From Gordionus sp. m RMFG-2023 (taxonomy: Eukaryota > Nematomorpha > Gordioida > Chordodea > Parachordodidae): a DNA stretch of 64,000 nt. Below, in pieces: positions 1-11,378 of the stretch; position 1 is the first letter of the stretch, and each line of letters begins with the position of its first letter. The notes under the pieces are model-generated. The model was given only the letters and a program-made list of their open reading frames with translations, made no database searches and had not been told where the DNA came from. The translations under genes were made by a program, and so were the position numbers. The DNA is taken from NCBI RefSeq assembly GCF_954871325.1, contig NC_088776.1, positions 51,726,569 through 51,790,568 of the forward strand. Reading direction: 5' to 3'.

Positions 1-499
1 TTGATAATACTCATTCTCGAACAATTCCTATTTTATTAATATTCATTAACAAAAATATACAATTATAATAATTGAATTAATTAGAATTTCTTCAACCAAA
101 ATTCAGACAGTTTTAAGAGCAGGCATAAGTTTCTTGATAGCTTTAATATTTTTTAAATAATAAGAAAAAATCATATATTGAATGTTGATTATTTAAGCAT
201 TTTGATAATTTTAAGGAAAAACGGTGACCCAGTTCATTTCAAAAAAAAAATTAAAAAATAAAATTTTCTTTTTTACAATTCTCCAAAAGTAAAACTAAAC
301 CTTCGAATTTTAATGAATATCAAAAATTTTCGTTATTAATTTAAATAAGCCATAATATATTAACAATTAGAGTTCAATAATTGAGATTTAGCAAAGAAAT
401 AATCAAAAGACATTCATTGAATAATCAAATGAACTAATTTAAAGATTAAAACAAAAAATAACTTTAATTAAAATTCCATATCTAAGTCTCAAGGATAAG
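1..499. other. AT-rich sequence, no feature seen
   Basis: I see no open frame, splice-flanked exon, inverted repeat or RNA gene here. The sequence is very AT-rich with short homopolymer runs, up to the target-site duplication of the first hAT element. Confidence 0.5.
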
Positions 500-507
500 G
501 TTTCCAG

Positions 508-1474
508 TAGAGATCTGCAAACATGGGCATCGGGTTTTAAAAATAATTTCGGGTCGGGCATTTTGGGACAATAAAAAATTTCGAGATCGGGTCAAATAAA
601 TTTTTGAAAAAAAAAAATTAGAGCCAAACAGGCAGGGATCCAAACCGAACCATTTAACCGAGAAAACCCGGTATTTTTTTATCGAACCTAAACCTCTAAA
701 AAAGTTTATAGCCGAACCTGAACCGAACCGCTAAAATGCCTCTGAACCGGTTCGAGTCTCATAATTTTATGCTTATAAAATAATGTGTAAGTTATTATTA
801 GTATTGCAAAAATTTTTATTATATTCGAAATGTTTTAAAGATTATTATCAATCACATTTAATTGATAAGTGTAAGTCATAATTTTTATAAACTTTAATAT
901 ATTGCCATTTCACAACATTTTTTAAATTTTAAGCTTATAAATTATAATAAGTAGTGAAAAATTAAATCCATCATATTAATAATGACACATCAAATCTGAT
1001 ATCATACTGGCAGTGCAGGCTACCCAAGTAGTGTGGAAAGATGTTTTTCAACAATTAAATTTATATTATCTCATTATAGATGTAATTAGACGAATTTTGA
1101 AAATATATTAATTGCGGCTTAATAAATTTTAAGTAAATGTTCATATTAAAATTAATTAATGATATTTATATTTATAATATATTTATAAATTAAACATTCT
1201 TTTATAATGTGCAATTAATAAAAATGAAGGATTTATGTATGTGTTTTTTATTTTAATTATGAAATAAAAAAAATCCCTATACATAATTCGAATGTAGGTT
1301 TGAATACAAAAGTGTTCAAATTTTTAGAGGTTCAAACCGAACCGATATTTTTATCTTTTGCAAACCGAACCTGAACCGTTATTTTTATCCGAACCTGACC
1401 TGAATCGAGAAATTTGTTTCGGTTTGGATCCCTGCATACAGGTCTTAAAAAATTATTTCCGATGCAGATCACTA
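508..1474. mobile_element. Short hAT MITE, interrupted by a second hAT
   Basis: The ends are TAGAGATCTGCA on the left and TGCAGATCACTA on the right, an imperfect terminal inverted repeat. The flanks GTTTCCAG (500-507) and GTTCCCAG (1475-1482) form an 8-bp target duplication with one mismatch, which is diagnostic of hAT elements. Without the inner insertion and one copy of its duplication it is only about 157 bp and non-coding. It belongs to the same end family as the element at 44925-45265, which has the same GGGTCGGG/GGCCCG-type subterminal sequence. Confidence 0.85.
633..1434 (+). mobile_element. Non-autonomous hAT nested in another hAT
   Basis: The terminal inverted repeats are CAGGGATCCAAACCGAA and TTCGGTTTGGATCCCTG. 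They are flanked by CAAACAGG (625-632) and CATACAGG (1435-1442), an 8-bp duplication with one mismatch. GAACCGAACC-type repeats fill both subterminal regions. Around 1015-1100 the plus strand encodes a decayed trace of the hAT C-terminal dimerisation region (SSVERCFSTIKF). The long open frame through the right end (1358-1642) is an accident of the terminal repeats. A second copy in the opposite orientation lies at 51590-52413. Confidence 0.9.
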
Positions 1475-1482
1475 GTTCCCAG

Positions 1483-2067
1483 GCCAGAATATTTGAATGC
1501 GGGAATTTTTAATTTAATTACATATATTCATGGAAAGGGTTACTCTTCCGTTCCCTATTTTCTAAATGGCGACCGATATGCATCTACGATCTACCCAAAG
1601 TTTTTTAAAAAATATTCCATTATGCAAAAAAAATCAATTTGATAAATTATTATATAAATGTTTTGAGTAGCTTTATATTATTTTTATTAGAAAATATAAA
1701 AACCTAGTGTTGTTAACTAACTCGATTTATAAGGACTTTTAAAAACGGGTAACTTAATATTTTAACCAGAAAAATATTGCCTCCTTGAGATTTCGCTTAT
1801 AGATACCTATCCCTTTGTGCCATTCTTTTTGGATAAATTGAGTTAGCCGTTCTTAAAAAAATAGATTAAAATAGAACGGGTTAACCACACTATAGAAACC
1901 GGAAGCAGTATTTTTAACATAATGATTGGGATTGAGCATGTTTTTTTATTTGAAAATTTGTTTTTTTTCAATGCAAGCCTGGAAATTGACCAAAAATGGA
2001 ATGATTTTAAAAATCGGAACCAGCTTAAAAATGTGAAAATAATTAAAATTCTCGAGTTAACATTTTT
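1483..2067. other. eIF3K downstream flank; nothing else seen
   Basis: This AT-rich stretch lies past the 3' end of the minus-strand eIF3K gene. Apart from the poly(A) signal candidate I see no gene. A GTTGTTAAC-like sequence near 1709 and a GGGTTAACC-like one near 1880 may be decayed repeat ends. Confidence 0.4.
1945..1950 (-). terminator. Poly(A) signal AATAAA for eIF3K
   Basis: Read on the minus strand this is AATAAA, about 117 nt beyond the last in-frame stop of the eIF3K gene. The hexamer is common in AT-rich DNA, so position is the main support. Confidence 0.45.
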
Positions 2068-5000
2068 TTAAAAATTGAAAATCCGGGAGGGCTTATTAAA
2101 AAATTTTTTTTCAAATCCAACCGAGCCTAGAATATTTTTTACAACTTTAATGATGAAGCAGCCATTAATAAAAAATAACAAGGAAAGGGAATTTTTATTC
2201 AATTCAGATTTCTTACTGTCAATATCAAATTTCTCTCCGATATTCTTGTTTTTTAGCAAAGAAATTCTGGTTGAATCCATGATGATATCATCGAACTCTT
2301 GTTTCCACCCCATGTTGTAAATCAGCCTATCAAATGATGGATCTTACAATAATTAGAAAAATATTTATGATATATTATTACAAGCTAAAAAGAAATATAT
2401 AAATACAGACTGGTGTTGTTGTTAAAAAGCCCAATTCGGGTCTATTTTTAAAAACGACCCAATCAAGAATTTAGCCAAAATAATATTAAATAAGCCTGTA
2501 GATTTTGCGCAAAGTTGGCAGAAAGGCTTGGACCTCAATTTGTCAAATCGCGAGGCTTATATAATATTATTTTGGCTAAAATCTTAATTGTGTAGTTTTC
2601 AAAAATTGACCTAAATCAGGCTTTTTAACAAACGTGTGTGTGTGTAAGGGTGCATTTCTCAGCGGTTAACAAAGGTTACCATTAAGTATTCATTATTGAT
2701 TTAATTGAATTATTAGTAAATATATAGGTAAATTTATTGAACCATATACCAAATTAACTATAAATTATTAATAAAGGATACCATTATCTTTCATATTGAC
2801 TTGCTCTAACACATAATTCCTTTTCACATTTTTAAAAGTTGAAGCTATGTTCCCAAGAATGACTTGATATAAACAGATAAATAAACAATTAAAATTTAAC
2901 TTATAGCTGAATAAGGTATAATTTAAAAATCTGGGTAAAAAAATTACACCCTATGCTAGGTCTAAAAATATATTTCTAAAAAAACTCCTACCTCATCATA
3001 TTTTCTATTTCCTTTTAATTTTGTTTATATGGTATAGACAAAATTCTATATATAACAAAAATTTAAAATCTGGGCTGATCTTACAAGTTTAAAAATGAGA
3101 AAAAAATTAAGGCCATACAAAAAGATTTCTGCAGGTCTTAAATTATTATTGATGATATCATATATTGGATGTGTTTTTAAAGTAAGTTTTCATGAGATGG
3201 TTGAATTATAGTAATCTGAAAGAAATTCAATAATATTTTTAATCTAATTAAAATTGATTATAAATTGTTATTTCTATTTCTGCAAATATAGATGATTTTT
3301 CTGTAACAAAATAGTGGATTAATTTGCCATTATCTGATAGATATGCATTTGATAAAGTTTTTCATTTCTGATAAATTTTGATATAATTATGTTATTTGAT
3401 AAAAATGTTGCTAGTTTTAAGTTTAAAGAATAAAAATTTCATAGTTATATTATTTATAAGAATGTACTGATTTTGTCAATATTGAAATAATTCCATCAAT
3501 AACTTTACAACCCGATCTTCTCAGATTTTGTTAAAATTTGATATTTAAGTTAATGAATAACAATTGATGAATCCAAAATATTAATAACTCTATAAAAACT
3601 AGAGATATAGGGCCTCAAAGTGGGCCATTATTTAAGAAAAGGATTTAGAAAATAACAATTTAATATTTGTTTCAAATTGAATAGGTTTTGCCAATCCAAA
3701 ACATAGGATGATTTTATTTGTCATTACCAACTCCTCTTTAACCCTCTATTGCGTACATCATATTTGAATACACATAATATAAAAAAAGGTATAAATTTTA
3801 ATATAAAATCACTTACAGTTTAATACACATGATGTATAATAGATATACATATATTTTATTTATTTCTATAGTTAATTTTACCAAAAATAAAAGACAGCTA
3901 TTAATATGAAAATTCTAAAATACATAGTTTAAACTTTCGAATAGTTGCATTTTTTCCATTTTATAAATTATGTCATTTCTCTGATTTTTAAGGAACAGGA
4001 AGTTAAAAACCTTATTAAATAAAGGTAAGAAAAATGTTTTATATATAAATAGATTGTTATATTCATTAATAGTGTTTAAAATTTAAATTTTAAGGTACAT
4101 GTACCCAGATACATAATGCACACAAATGCAATATGAATTTAGGCTTTTTTGAATATTTATTTTATATTATTAAATCTTCTTTATTTGCTATCTATAGTTA
4201 AAATGTACTATATTCCAGAAGATAGTTCTGATTCTAACCTTAGTGGTTCATCAGATGAGGAAATTCTTGATTCAAGATCAGCAGATGTTGATTCTAGAAG
4301 AAAAGGTTTTTTACCTATTGGTACCACTACATTCCAATTTTAAATTGTGTTTTGATAATAAGTTCTGTGGTATAGAACTTCAGGTATTAATCACCCAAAA
4401 GGAAGTATAGCTTCTGTAAGAGCTAATACAATATAACAGTCAGTTTCCAACTGAAAAAGAATCCTAAAAGATGGAGCTGGATTCACATAAGATCACCTAA
4501 ATGGTATCACTATAGTGTTCCATATACTTGATATGATGCTCATAAATCTTGGTTAATGTATAGGCAAGATTTTGTAGCTTTAAAGGTACCGGTAAAAGAA
4601 CAGATGCCATTATTAACATTTAAAATTTCAATAGCAAATACTCTTTAAATGTAACAAAAATATGAATGCTAGTGTAAAAAACGAATATCAATTGACACCA
4701 AATAAAAAGAAAAATCTAGCAAGGGATCAACAAGTCTTATTATGCAGAAAGAAATAAGACAGGGTTTAATAGTACATTGGCCAAAATATAGTAAAAAAGC
4801 TTGATGCAAAAACCCTGGGTGTAAATTGGTTACAAAAGTGATTTATACCAAATAGGTGTATCATTATGTTTTACTACAAAAAACGATTGTTTTAAATTAT
4901 ATAAAAATTAATATAAATTTGTTTTATTACATTAGTTATCAAATAATAAATTTATATGTCTTTATTTTGTAAAAGGTTTGAAATTGAAAAAATGTGGTAC

Positions 5001-6197
5001 TTTTTACATGCATTGTGTATTTAAATATACAAACTGAAATTTTTTTACGGTTTAAAATTTTTTTTTAAAATTATTTTTAGTTTATTAATTTTAAAAAAAA
5101 ATTATATCCTCTATTGATATTTCTCTCAATAGTGGGTTAAAATATTTTTGTTTGATATTTTATGTGCTAACAATAAAGATGATTAGGTTATGTAAAATTA
5201 TATGTCAATCATGAGAGCCAATTTCAAATATACACATTTATAACTAGACCATTTTAATATTGGCAAAAAATCAGTGCAATCCTAATCATTTGACATTGAA
5301 CTGGATAAATTGATATTAGAATTACATTATTTTCTGTAGATTTTGTGGAAATTCATAAAAACTTTAACAAAATCAACTAAATTAAATGGAAATTTGTTAA
5401 TTTTATGCAAAAAATGCAAAAGGTCATTTCATTATTAATCAATAAAATTTAAAGATCTGTAACTCCAAAAAATTATTGGGCCCTGCATTTATAAAATGAT
5501 CCACTTTTTTTACTATTCATTTAGGAATTTATTATTAATATATTATATTAAAATATATATAAGTATATTACAAAATCTTATGGTATTCTCAAATTCATGA
5601 ATGCCTTTGATTAGGGTACTTTTTACATTTAATAATTCCTATATTTATTTTTTAAATATACATATAAAATGCAAATATATCTACCCAAAATTTTACATAA
5701 TCAGCATTTCCTAAATAATTATTTAATTTTAGGATTGTTTCAATATTTTCATTTAGAATCTAATATTTATTAAACGATTGGAAATAATTCTATTATTACT
5801 AAGTCTTCTGTAAGTAAATATTTGCATAACAAAAAATCATTTTTAGGAATTTTCATAAGTGCCTTCAACAAAATACAGGAAGCTATCATAGGGTCACTAT
5901 ATGAAGGGAATAATTGATACCTTAAAACAATAAAAATTAAATTAGCAATGTATAGGATGCCATTGTATATACAATTTTAGAATTGCTAAATTAAGATCTA
6001 GATAATATTCATCTTGATTTTTCATTTCATATTCTATATATATTTTGCATTTCTCCATAAATTCTGGATGGTATTCAACTCTATATAATATGATATAAGT
6101 AAAAAGAGATAACTAATCAATTTAACCTTGCTTCAGTTTGAAGAATAATTCTCAATTCATCTTTGAGAGACTTTATTTCCATAGTTTGATCAATCAT
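2068..6197 (-). CDS. EIF3K: Eukaryotic translation initiation factor 3 subunit K, seven exons
   Basis: eIF3k is a small PCI/winged-helix subunit of the cytoplasmic eIF3 complex, which assembles on the 40S ribosomal subunit during initiation. Exons on the minus strand, 5' to 3': 6197-6127, 6080-5973, 5920-5800, 5759-5685, 5638-5572, 2862-2782 and 2342-2068. All introns are GT-AG and all phases agree (2, 2, 0, 0, 1, 1). Family-typical pieces appear in order: LNLAILKLYQLFP (human LAVLKLYQFNP), ILLKALMKIPKNDFLLCK (human ILLKALTNLPHTDFTLCK), ETILKLNNYLGNADYVKFW, GIHEFENTIRF (human GITGFEDSVRKF), YNMGWKQEFDD, and KNKNIGEKFDID (human PKNIVEKIDFD). The start at 6197 is the first ATG of exon 1; a second ATG follows five codons later. 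Intron 5 (2863-5571) carries a piggyBac and intron 6 (2343-2781) a MITE. The model gives about 265 residues against 218 in human; the excess is at the C terminus, where the true end is uncertain. Identity is secure although divergence is high. Confidence 0.93.
2419..2632. mobile_element. Long-TIR MITE in eIF3K intron 6
   Basis: The left arm begins TGTTAAAAAGCCC and the right arm ends GGCTTTTTAACA. Matching inner arms read AATTTAGCCAAAATAATATT on the left and its near complement on the right, so the unit folds almost end to end. Diverged relatives lie at 33791-33976 and 37932-38098. No clear target duplication is visible. It lies wholly inside intron 6 of eIF3K. Confidence 0.65.
3742..5136 (+). 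mobile_element. Defective piggyBac element in eIF3K intron 5
   Basis: TTAA duplications flank it at 3738-3741 and 5137-5140, as for piggyBac. The inner ends CCCTCTATTG and CAATAGTGGG are complementary with one mismatch. Transposase traces are visible on the plus strand: an acidic N-terminal segment (EDSSDSNLSGSSDEE, near 4215-4260) and a C-terminal stretch around 4530-4650 that includes KSWLMYRQDF and KEQMPLLTFKISIANTL, which is typical of the family's RNase H-like C-terminal part. The frame is broken by stops, and at 1.4 kb it is shorter than a full piggyBac. It sits in the 2.7-kb intron 5 of eIF3K. Confidence 0.85.
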
Positions 6198-6484
6198 AGT
6201 AAAATGTAAGTTAGTGATAAAGCGCGTCCGAAGTGCATTTTTCAATATAAATAAATTACGTTATCCGTGAATTAAAGACCTCTGCTCTCTGACTATAACA
6301 ACAGAATTAGATTCCTATTTCATCTAACTGGAAATAAATCAATCTAGGTGAAGATAAAAAATGAGCAACCCTCTACACGTTTTAGGGCAAGCAACACATA
6401 CTTGTTAGTATGACATACCTAAAACTATTACTTAAAGGTCTATCTAAGAACAAATTGGGCAAAAAATGTCTATACCCGAAAACC
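6198..6484. other. Presumed eIF3K promoter/5' UTR region
   Basis: This sequence lies directly upstream of the minus-strand eIF3K start. It contains a GCGCG motif near 6222 and somewhat mixed composition but no convincing TATA box. I see no other gene. Confidence 0.4.
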
Positions 6485-6987
6485 AGTGGAGTCGCTAGGG
6501 AGCGCACAGGGGCTCGAGCCCCCTGAAAAATTTGAATAGCCCCCTGAAGCAAAAAATTTTTTTTTAATGATTCCTTGATATCCCCTTGAACTAAAAATAA
6601 ATTTTTTTAATTGCTCCCTGAACAATTTCTTTTATTCTATTGAGTAATATATAGGTTTAATTATATTATTTAATAATTAATAATATCTAAATTTTTAATA
6701 AATGAATACTATTTTAATTATTAGATTAGATTAATACATATAAATTATATTTTCACTATGTCAGCTTGCGATCAAATTCTGTGTTAAAAATATATCAATA
6801 TCACTCACTAAATATTAAATTAGCATTAACAGTTGAAACTTAATTAACTTTTATTATTTAAATTATTATATAACCCTAATTATATAAATATAATCATATA
6901 TTATTTGAAAATTAACAAATTTTATATTGTAATTAGCTGAGTTCAAAATGACTAAACAACTGTATATTTATTTTTAAATATTATTAT
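6485..6987. mobile_element. One end of a hAT-like element (right part not found)
   Basis: A terminal-like CAGTGGAGTCGCTAGGGA at about 6486 is followed by the palindromic GGGGCTCGAGCCCCCTGA and a repeated GCCCCCTGAA motif. This resembles the CAGTGGCGTAG-type ends elsewhere in the window. I find no matching right end; the LTR fossil starting at 6988 may have separated it. Confidence 0.45.
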
Positions 6988-7193
6988 TGTTATATAGAGA
7001 TAACGGTGGTGATAGAAATAACGGTGTAATTTTTATTTATAATAAATTTATTCTAAAACTAAAAATGATACTAAAAATAAATATTAAATATATAAACAAA
7101 CAATTTAAACGAAATACATAGTTAAAGGCTAACATGTTTAAAATAAAAACAATTTAAGTTAAACAAAATTTAAAAAGTCAATCTCGATTAACA
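6988..7193 (-). repeat. 3' LTR of the gypsy-type fossil
   Basis: This copy matches 10462-10665 over most of its length, with scattered differences and small length changes. It begins and ends with the inverted TGTTA/TAACA. Confidence 0.85.
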
Positions 7194-7612
7194 TTCCCCT
7201 TCTGAAAAGCCTTCCCGTAGTCCATCTGAACTGGCATAGCAAGCTTGTCGTCCAAATAATTTATCATTTTGATTGCCAAGTTGTTGCATCTGTCGTTTTA
7301 ATCGTTGGCTTGTTTAAATCGTAAGCTTCATATCTCAATGGTTATTATTATCAATTTTTTGAAATTGTTATTATCATTATTATTATCAAATAGGATGTTA
7401 GGATATATAATAAGAGAATTGATCAAATTTGGATGTTAGAATAATAAAAGGATAATAAATCAACAAGATTGTTAGATAATATTTTTAGCGTTTTTATTTT
7501 TTTAGCATTTTTATTTTTATTTTTCGTTTTCCAATTTATTTTTTTGCGTTTTAGTATTTAATTTAATTTTTCGTGTTTTAGTATTTAATTTATTTTTACA
7601 TGTTTTAATATT

Positions 7613-8233
7613 CTAAGTTATATAATCTTTTAGATAAACAGTTTTTTGTCTACTTCGTATCGGTCTAGGAGTCGATATTACAATATTTTTATCATTAGTT
7701 TTAATATTTTTGTCCACACTTCCGTCCTTCTTAGGAGAGTCGTGGTATGCATGAATCCCCTTGTCATCTATATCGTGACCCAGGAAGCTAACTTTGTTTT
7801 TAAAAATTAAACTTTTGGAGAAGTTAGGTACTAACCGTAACGATAATATTCTCTCAAAGACCTTTTTGATGTTGTTTAAATGTGCTTCATCGTTATTTCC
7901 AGTTATTAATAAGTCATCAATATAAAATATGACATCTTTCATATCACCGAAAATCTGATCCATGATTTGTTGGAATATAGCAGATAAAGTTTTCAACCCA
8001 AAAGGAAGTCTGGTAAATTGGTAGTATCCTTTATGTGAAGATATAGTCAAAAAAATTTTGCCATTTTTATCTTTCGGAACTTGTAGAAAAGCATTTTTGA
8101 AATCGATTTTGGTATTTTTTTTTCCTTCTGAAAGTTTAGCTATAAGATCATTTATACGTGGAAGTGGGTATCTAAAGTCTTCGAGAGCTGGGTTTGTCTT
8201 TAAAATCTGCTCAAAGCTTGATGCTCCCATCAT
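7613..8233 (-). pseudogene. Reverse transcriptase fragment of LTR fossil
   Basis: This part of the pol region of the 6988-10665 fossil reads as a gypsy-type reverse transcriptase palm/fingers segment: RLPFGLK, then the catalytic YIDDLL box, then a SFLGHDI-like segment. It is a piece of a broken element and not a host gene. Confidence 0.9.
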
Positions 8234-8532
8234 ATTTGTATACGGCGGTTAGAGGACTCGCCCATCGCACATCATTTACAGACTCAATAATTTTTTCGTG
8301 TATCCATCTATTCAGTTCTTCGCCCACAAGATCAATCTTTGAATACGTATACGTCTTGGTGGTATTATTTTAAGTTGGGCGTCACATCTTAAATGTAATT
8401 TGACATTTACTTTGTTAATTGGTTCACTAGTAAATTTGGATTCACAATCTTTAATAAGTTTATTGATTTCGTCTTCATAATTGGTGTCGACATTCCTATG
8501 AATTTATTTAAAATATTTTTAAAGGCATTGAT

Positions 8533-8796
8533 TCAGATTCTTCCTAATAATGCGTTCTTTCTTGACTCTACAACTACTGCTAGTAAATATTTAGTGATTC
8601 CTTCATAACTTACTTTAACTTGAGTTGTCCCGATGATTTTAATTAAGTTTCCGTCGTAGACTGTAAGCCGCAAACTGGATTTCTTCATTTCTCTTATACC
8701 AATTTTTTTAGCCATATCATGAGGTATGATGGTATACTTTGATCCAGTGTCAACCTGCATAGTAGTAGTAACATTATTTAATTTCAAAGTAGTCAT
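8533..8796 (-). pseudogene. Retropepsin-like protease fragment of LTR fossil
   Basis: The segment carries an aspartic-protease-like DTGSKYTIIP box and lies between gag and reverse transcriptase, as expected in Ty3/gypsy elements. It belongs to the 6988-10665 fossil. Confidence 0.75.
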
Positions 8797-8926
8797 AAAA
8801 GCACTGTCATCACCTTTGTCTGTATTTTCAGCCAGGTTGTTGACATTGAAATCATTCTAATTAATATCTTTGGCAGTGCCAACTTTATTTTCCCCAATTT
8901 CTTCAATGTTCATATTACAATTATTG

Positions 8927-10059
8927 CTACGTAGAAGTTTTGATTATCATACTGGATTTGTTTTCTTTGATTAAAATCCTTCCACCGATTATAATCGTCA
9001 TATTCGATTTGTTTTCTTTGGTTATCCATATTATGCCACCTGTTGACTTGATTGTTGTTATAAGATCGGTAGTTATTATGATTTTGATCGTCACATTGAA
9101 TCTGCCTCTTCCGATTATAATTAAACCAGGCGTTGTTCCTACCATAGTTGTTGTTCCTACCATAGTTTTTGTTCCTACCATAGTTGTTGTTATAAGATTG
9201 ATGATTATTATTATGAAAGTTTCTGTTGCCATTGTTATACCGATAATTGTAATTTTGATAGTTACTATCATTATACTGATTATTTCTTAGTTGTTATTAT
9301 TATAATTGTTATTGTTTCTAACGTTACTAAAATTCCTATTCCTGATGTCGTTAACATTACTAAAATTGTTATCACCATAATTTCTATTCCTACTGTCAAA
9401 ATTTTGCCTCAAATAATAATTAGGTCTATTATAGTTACTATTAATCTCATTCCTATTAGAAGTACTTTGGATATCTAAATTCTTATCATTATTTCTATTA
9501 TTATCATTATTTTTTTATCCCTACTAAAAACATATTTAACATTGTCACTTTCTGATTTAATGTTAATACTATCTAATTTTCTTCCTATTTCAATCAATTA
9601 ATGTGTAGTTAATATTTTTATTTAATTTATTTTTTATATTGTCATTTAAACTAGATGTTCACAATTTTTCTTTTATGCGATCATCATTAATAAAATTACA
9701 TTGTCTACTTAATTTAGACAGTCTAAAAAACCAATCCAAAAAAGATTCAATAACACCTTGTGAATCAGGGTTAAACTTCCCAGTCAATATCCAAACATCT
9801 TGACTGGGTAATAAAAATTTTAATTTTTTAATAATAATTTTATAATCTTTGATATCTTCCTTAGTACATATAATGACTTAATTTTATCGTATAGGTCATC
9901 AGATAAATTGCTCATAAATGTTTCAATTTTTACTGAGTCGGATAAAATTGTTTGAGAGAAATAATCGTCAAGTCTCTCCAAATATATGTCCGTCAAGCAT
10001 CCCTCCAACTTTGGGAACTTAACTTCCCTGTTGGAGGATATGCTAATTTTATCATCCAT
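8927..10059 (-). pseudogene. gag region of LTR fossil
   Basis: The 5' portion (9820-10059) encodes a capsid-like N terminus with VKFPKLEG and LERLDDYFSQ. It is followed by a low-complexity Asn/Ile/Thr-rich stretch with 18-bp repeats near 9130-9190. The open frames on either strand in the low-complexity part are compositional. The region is broken. Confidence 0.75.
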
Positions 10060-10065
10060 AATGCA

Positions 10066-10275
10066 GATTTTTATTTTACAACTTTATTTAAATTAGCAAA
10101 GATAAATATTGTCACTATTATGTAATCAATTTTTTTTTTATCCAAATTGCAAATTTTTATTTTAAAACTTTATTTAAATTAGCAAAGATAAATATTGTCA
10201 CTATTATGTATTCAATTTTCTTTTATCCAAATTGCAAATTTTTATTTTAAAACTTTATTTTAGCATAAAGATATA
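10066..10275. repeat. Three tandem ~86-bp repeats in retroelement leader
   Basis: Three nearly identical copies contain AACTTTATTTAAATTAGC, AAAGATAAATATTGTCAC and TATCCAAATTGC. They lie between the 5' LTR and the gag start of the gypsy-type fossil. Confidence 0.8.
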
Positions 10276-10461
10276 TATTGTCGTTGTAAAGTCATATAAA
10301 TTTTTTTTTACTTTGTGTGTGTCCTTTATATCGAATAATTTTTATAATTTATTACATAATTCCAAGAAAATTTTTTTTTATTTTTTATATTTATCGGCAT
10401 ATGCACAATATATATGAGATTTTTTAATATATCATTGTGCGTAAGTTATCATACAAAGCGG

Positions 10462-10665
10462 AGAGATAACGGTGGTGAAAGATAACGGTGGTGTTTTTTA
10501 TTTATAATAAATTTATTCTAAAACTAAAAATGATGCTAAAAATAAATATAAAATAAGGTATATATATATGTATTATAAAAAAACAATTTAAACGAAATAC
10601 ATAGTTAAAGGCTAATAAAAACAATTTCAGTTAAACAAAATTTAAAAAGTCAATCTCGATTAACA
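10462..10665 (-). repeat. 5' LTR of the gypsy-type fossil
   Basis: This copy matches 6988-7193 in the same orientation. Its outer end is TAACA followed by the ATTAT target copy; its inner end is less well preserved and may extend to about 10444. Confidence 0.8.
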
Positions 10666-11378
10666 ATTATCTTCAGGGTTGCCAGGTCAAAATTTCCAAA
10701 TTGCGGGAGAAATTTAGTATTTTGCGGGATAAATATGAAAATTGCGGTAGAAATATAAAATTGTTAAAATAAAAATTTTTGCGGGCCAATTCTTGATTAT
10801 CCGCCTATTACTTTTTATAATTAGTTTATATAAATGCAAAGTCGATAAATATTTTTAAAAATAAAATAACATCTTGATTTATTAAAATATATAAATTTAT
10901 AAAAAAAATCAACGATCTTTTTTAAATATAAAAGAAAAGATAAACTATAAAAAAACAAACGATTTTAATTTTACAATGTAAAAAATATATTTTATGCGAA
11001 TATCCCGCAAGACCGCAATTAGAAATCTACCGTGTGTGTGTATAACATTATAGGAATAGACGCCTAATTATCACGTATCAAGTTTAAATACATAATAAGA
11101 TATTATTGCACTCATTTCAATGATAATTATTTTATTTACTATAGTTCAATCACATTATTATAATCCGTGCAGGGGAGTGTATCTACATTCATTGCAAAAC
11201 AAAAATATTATCCATAAATAAGAAATAATATAGATGCAACTACAGTTGTGGCATTTGTAATCACTTATCTTATAGTACAACATTCACAGAGCTACTTATC
11301 ATTACAATGTAGGTAGAATCTTTCCCCATAATATTTAACGACTCCAAGATAAATGAAAACTTTACCTGTAGAACAAAA

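Larger units (their letters stand above)
6988..10665 (-). mobile_element. Ty3/gypsy-type LTR retroelement fossil
   Basis: This is an LTR retroelement on the minus strand, with LTRs of about 205 bp at each end. ATTAT flanks both sides (6983-6987 and 10666-10670) as a 5-bp target duplication. The LTR starts TGTTAATCGAG and its left copy ends in CA. A purine-rich tract AGAAGGGGAA lies just before the 3' LTR. Parts in order from the 5' end (high coordinates): leader with tandem repeats, gag, a retropepsin-like protease and a reverse transcriptase; little of the later pol region remains. It is broken in many places and looks old. Confidence 0.9.

Noticed and set aside
1358-1642. 94-codon frame across the right end of the first hAT pair
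   Set aside because: It reads GAACCGAACC-type terminal repeats and their flank. The same happens at 51572-51760 in the other copy.
2075-2320. Open frame on the plus strand opposite the last eIF3K exon
   Set aside because: It is the antisense shadow of exon 7, whose minus-strand translation matches eIF3k.
4149-4343. Small frame with hydrophobic start and acidic tail, possible secreted protein
   Set aside because: It lies inside TTAA-bounded piggyBac ends; the acidic part is a transposase N terminus and the hydrophobic start is upstream AT-rich sequence.
8940-9290. Hydrophobic open frame on the plus strand
   Set aside because: It is the antisense of low-complexity gag sequence in the LTR fossil.
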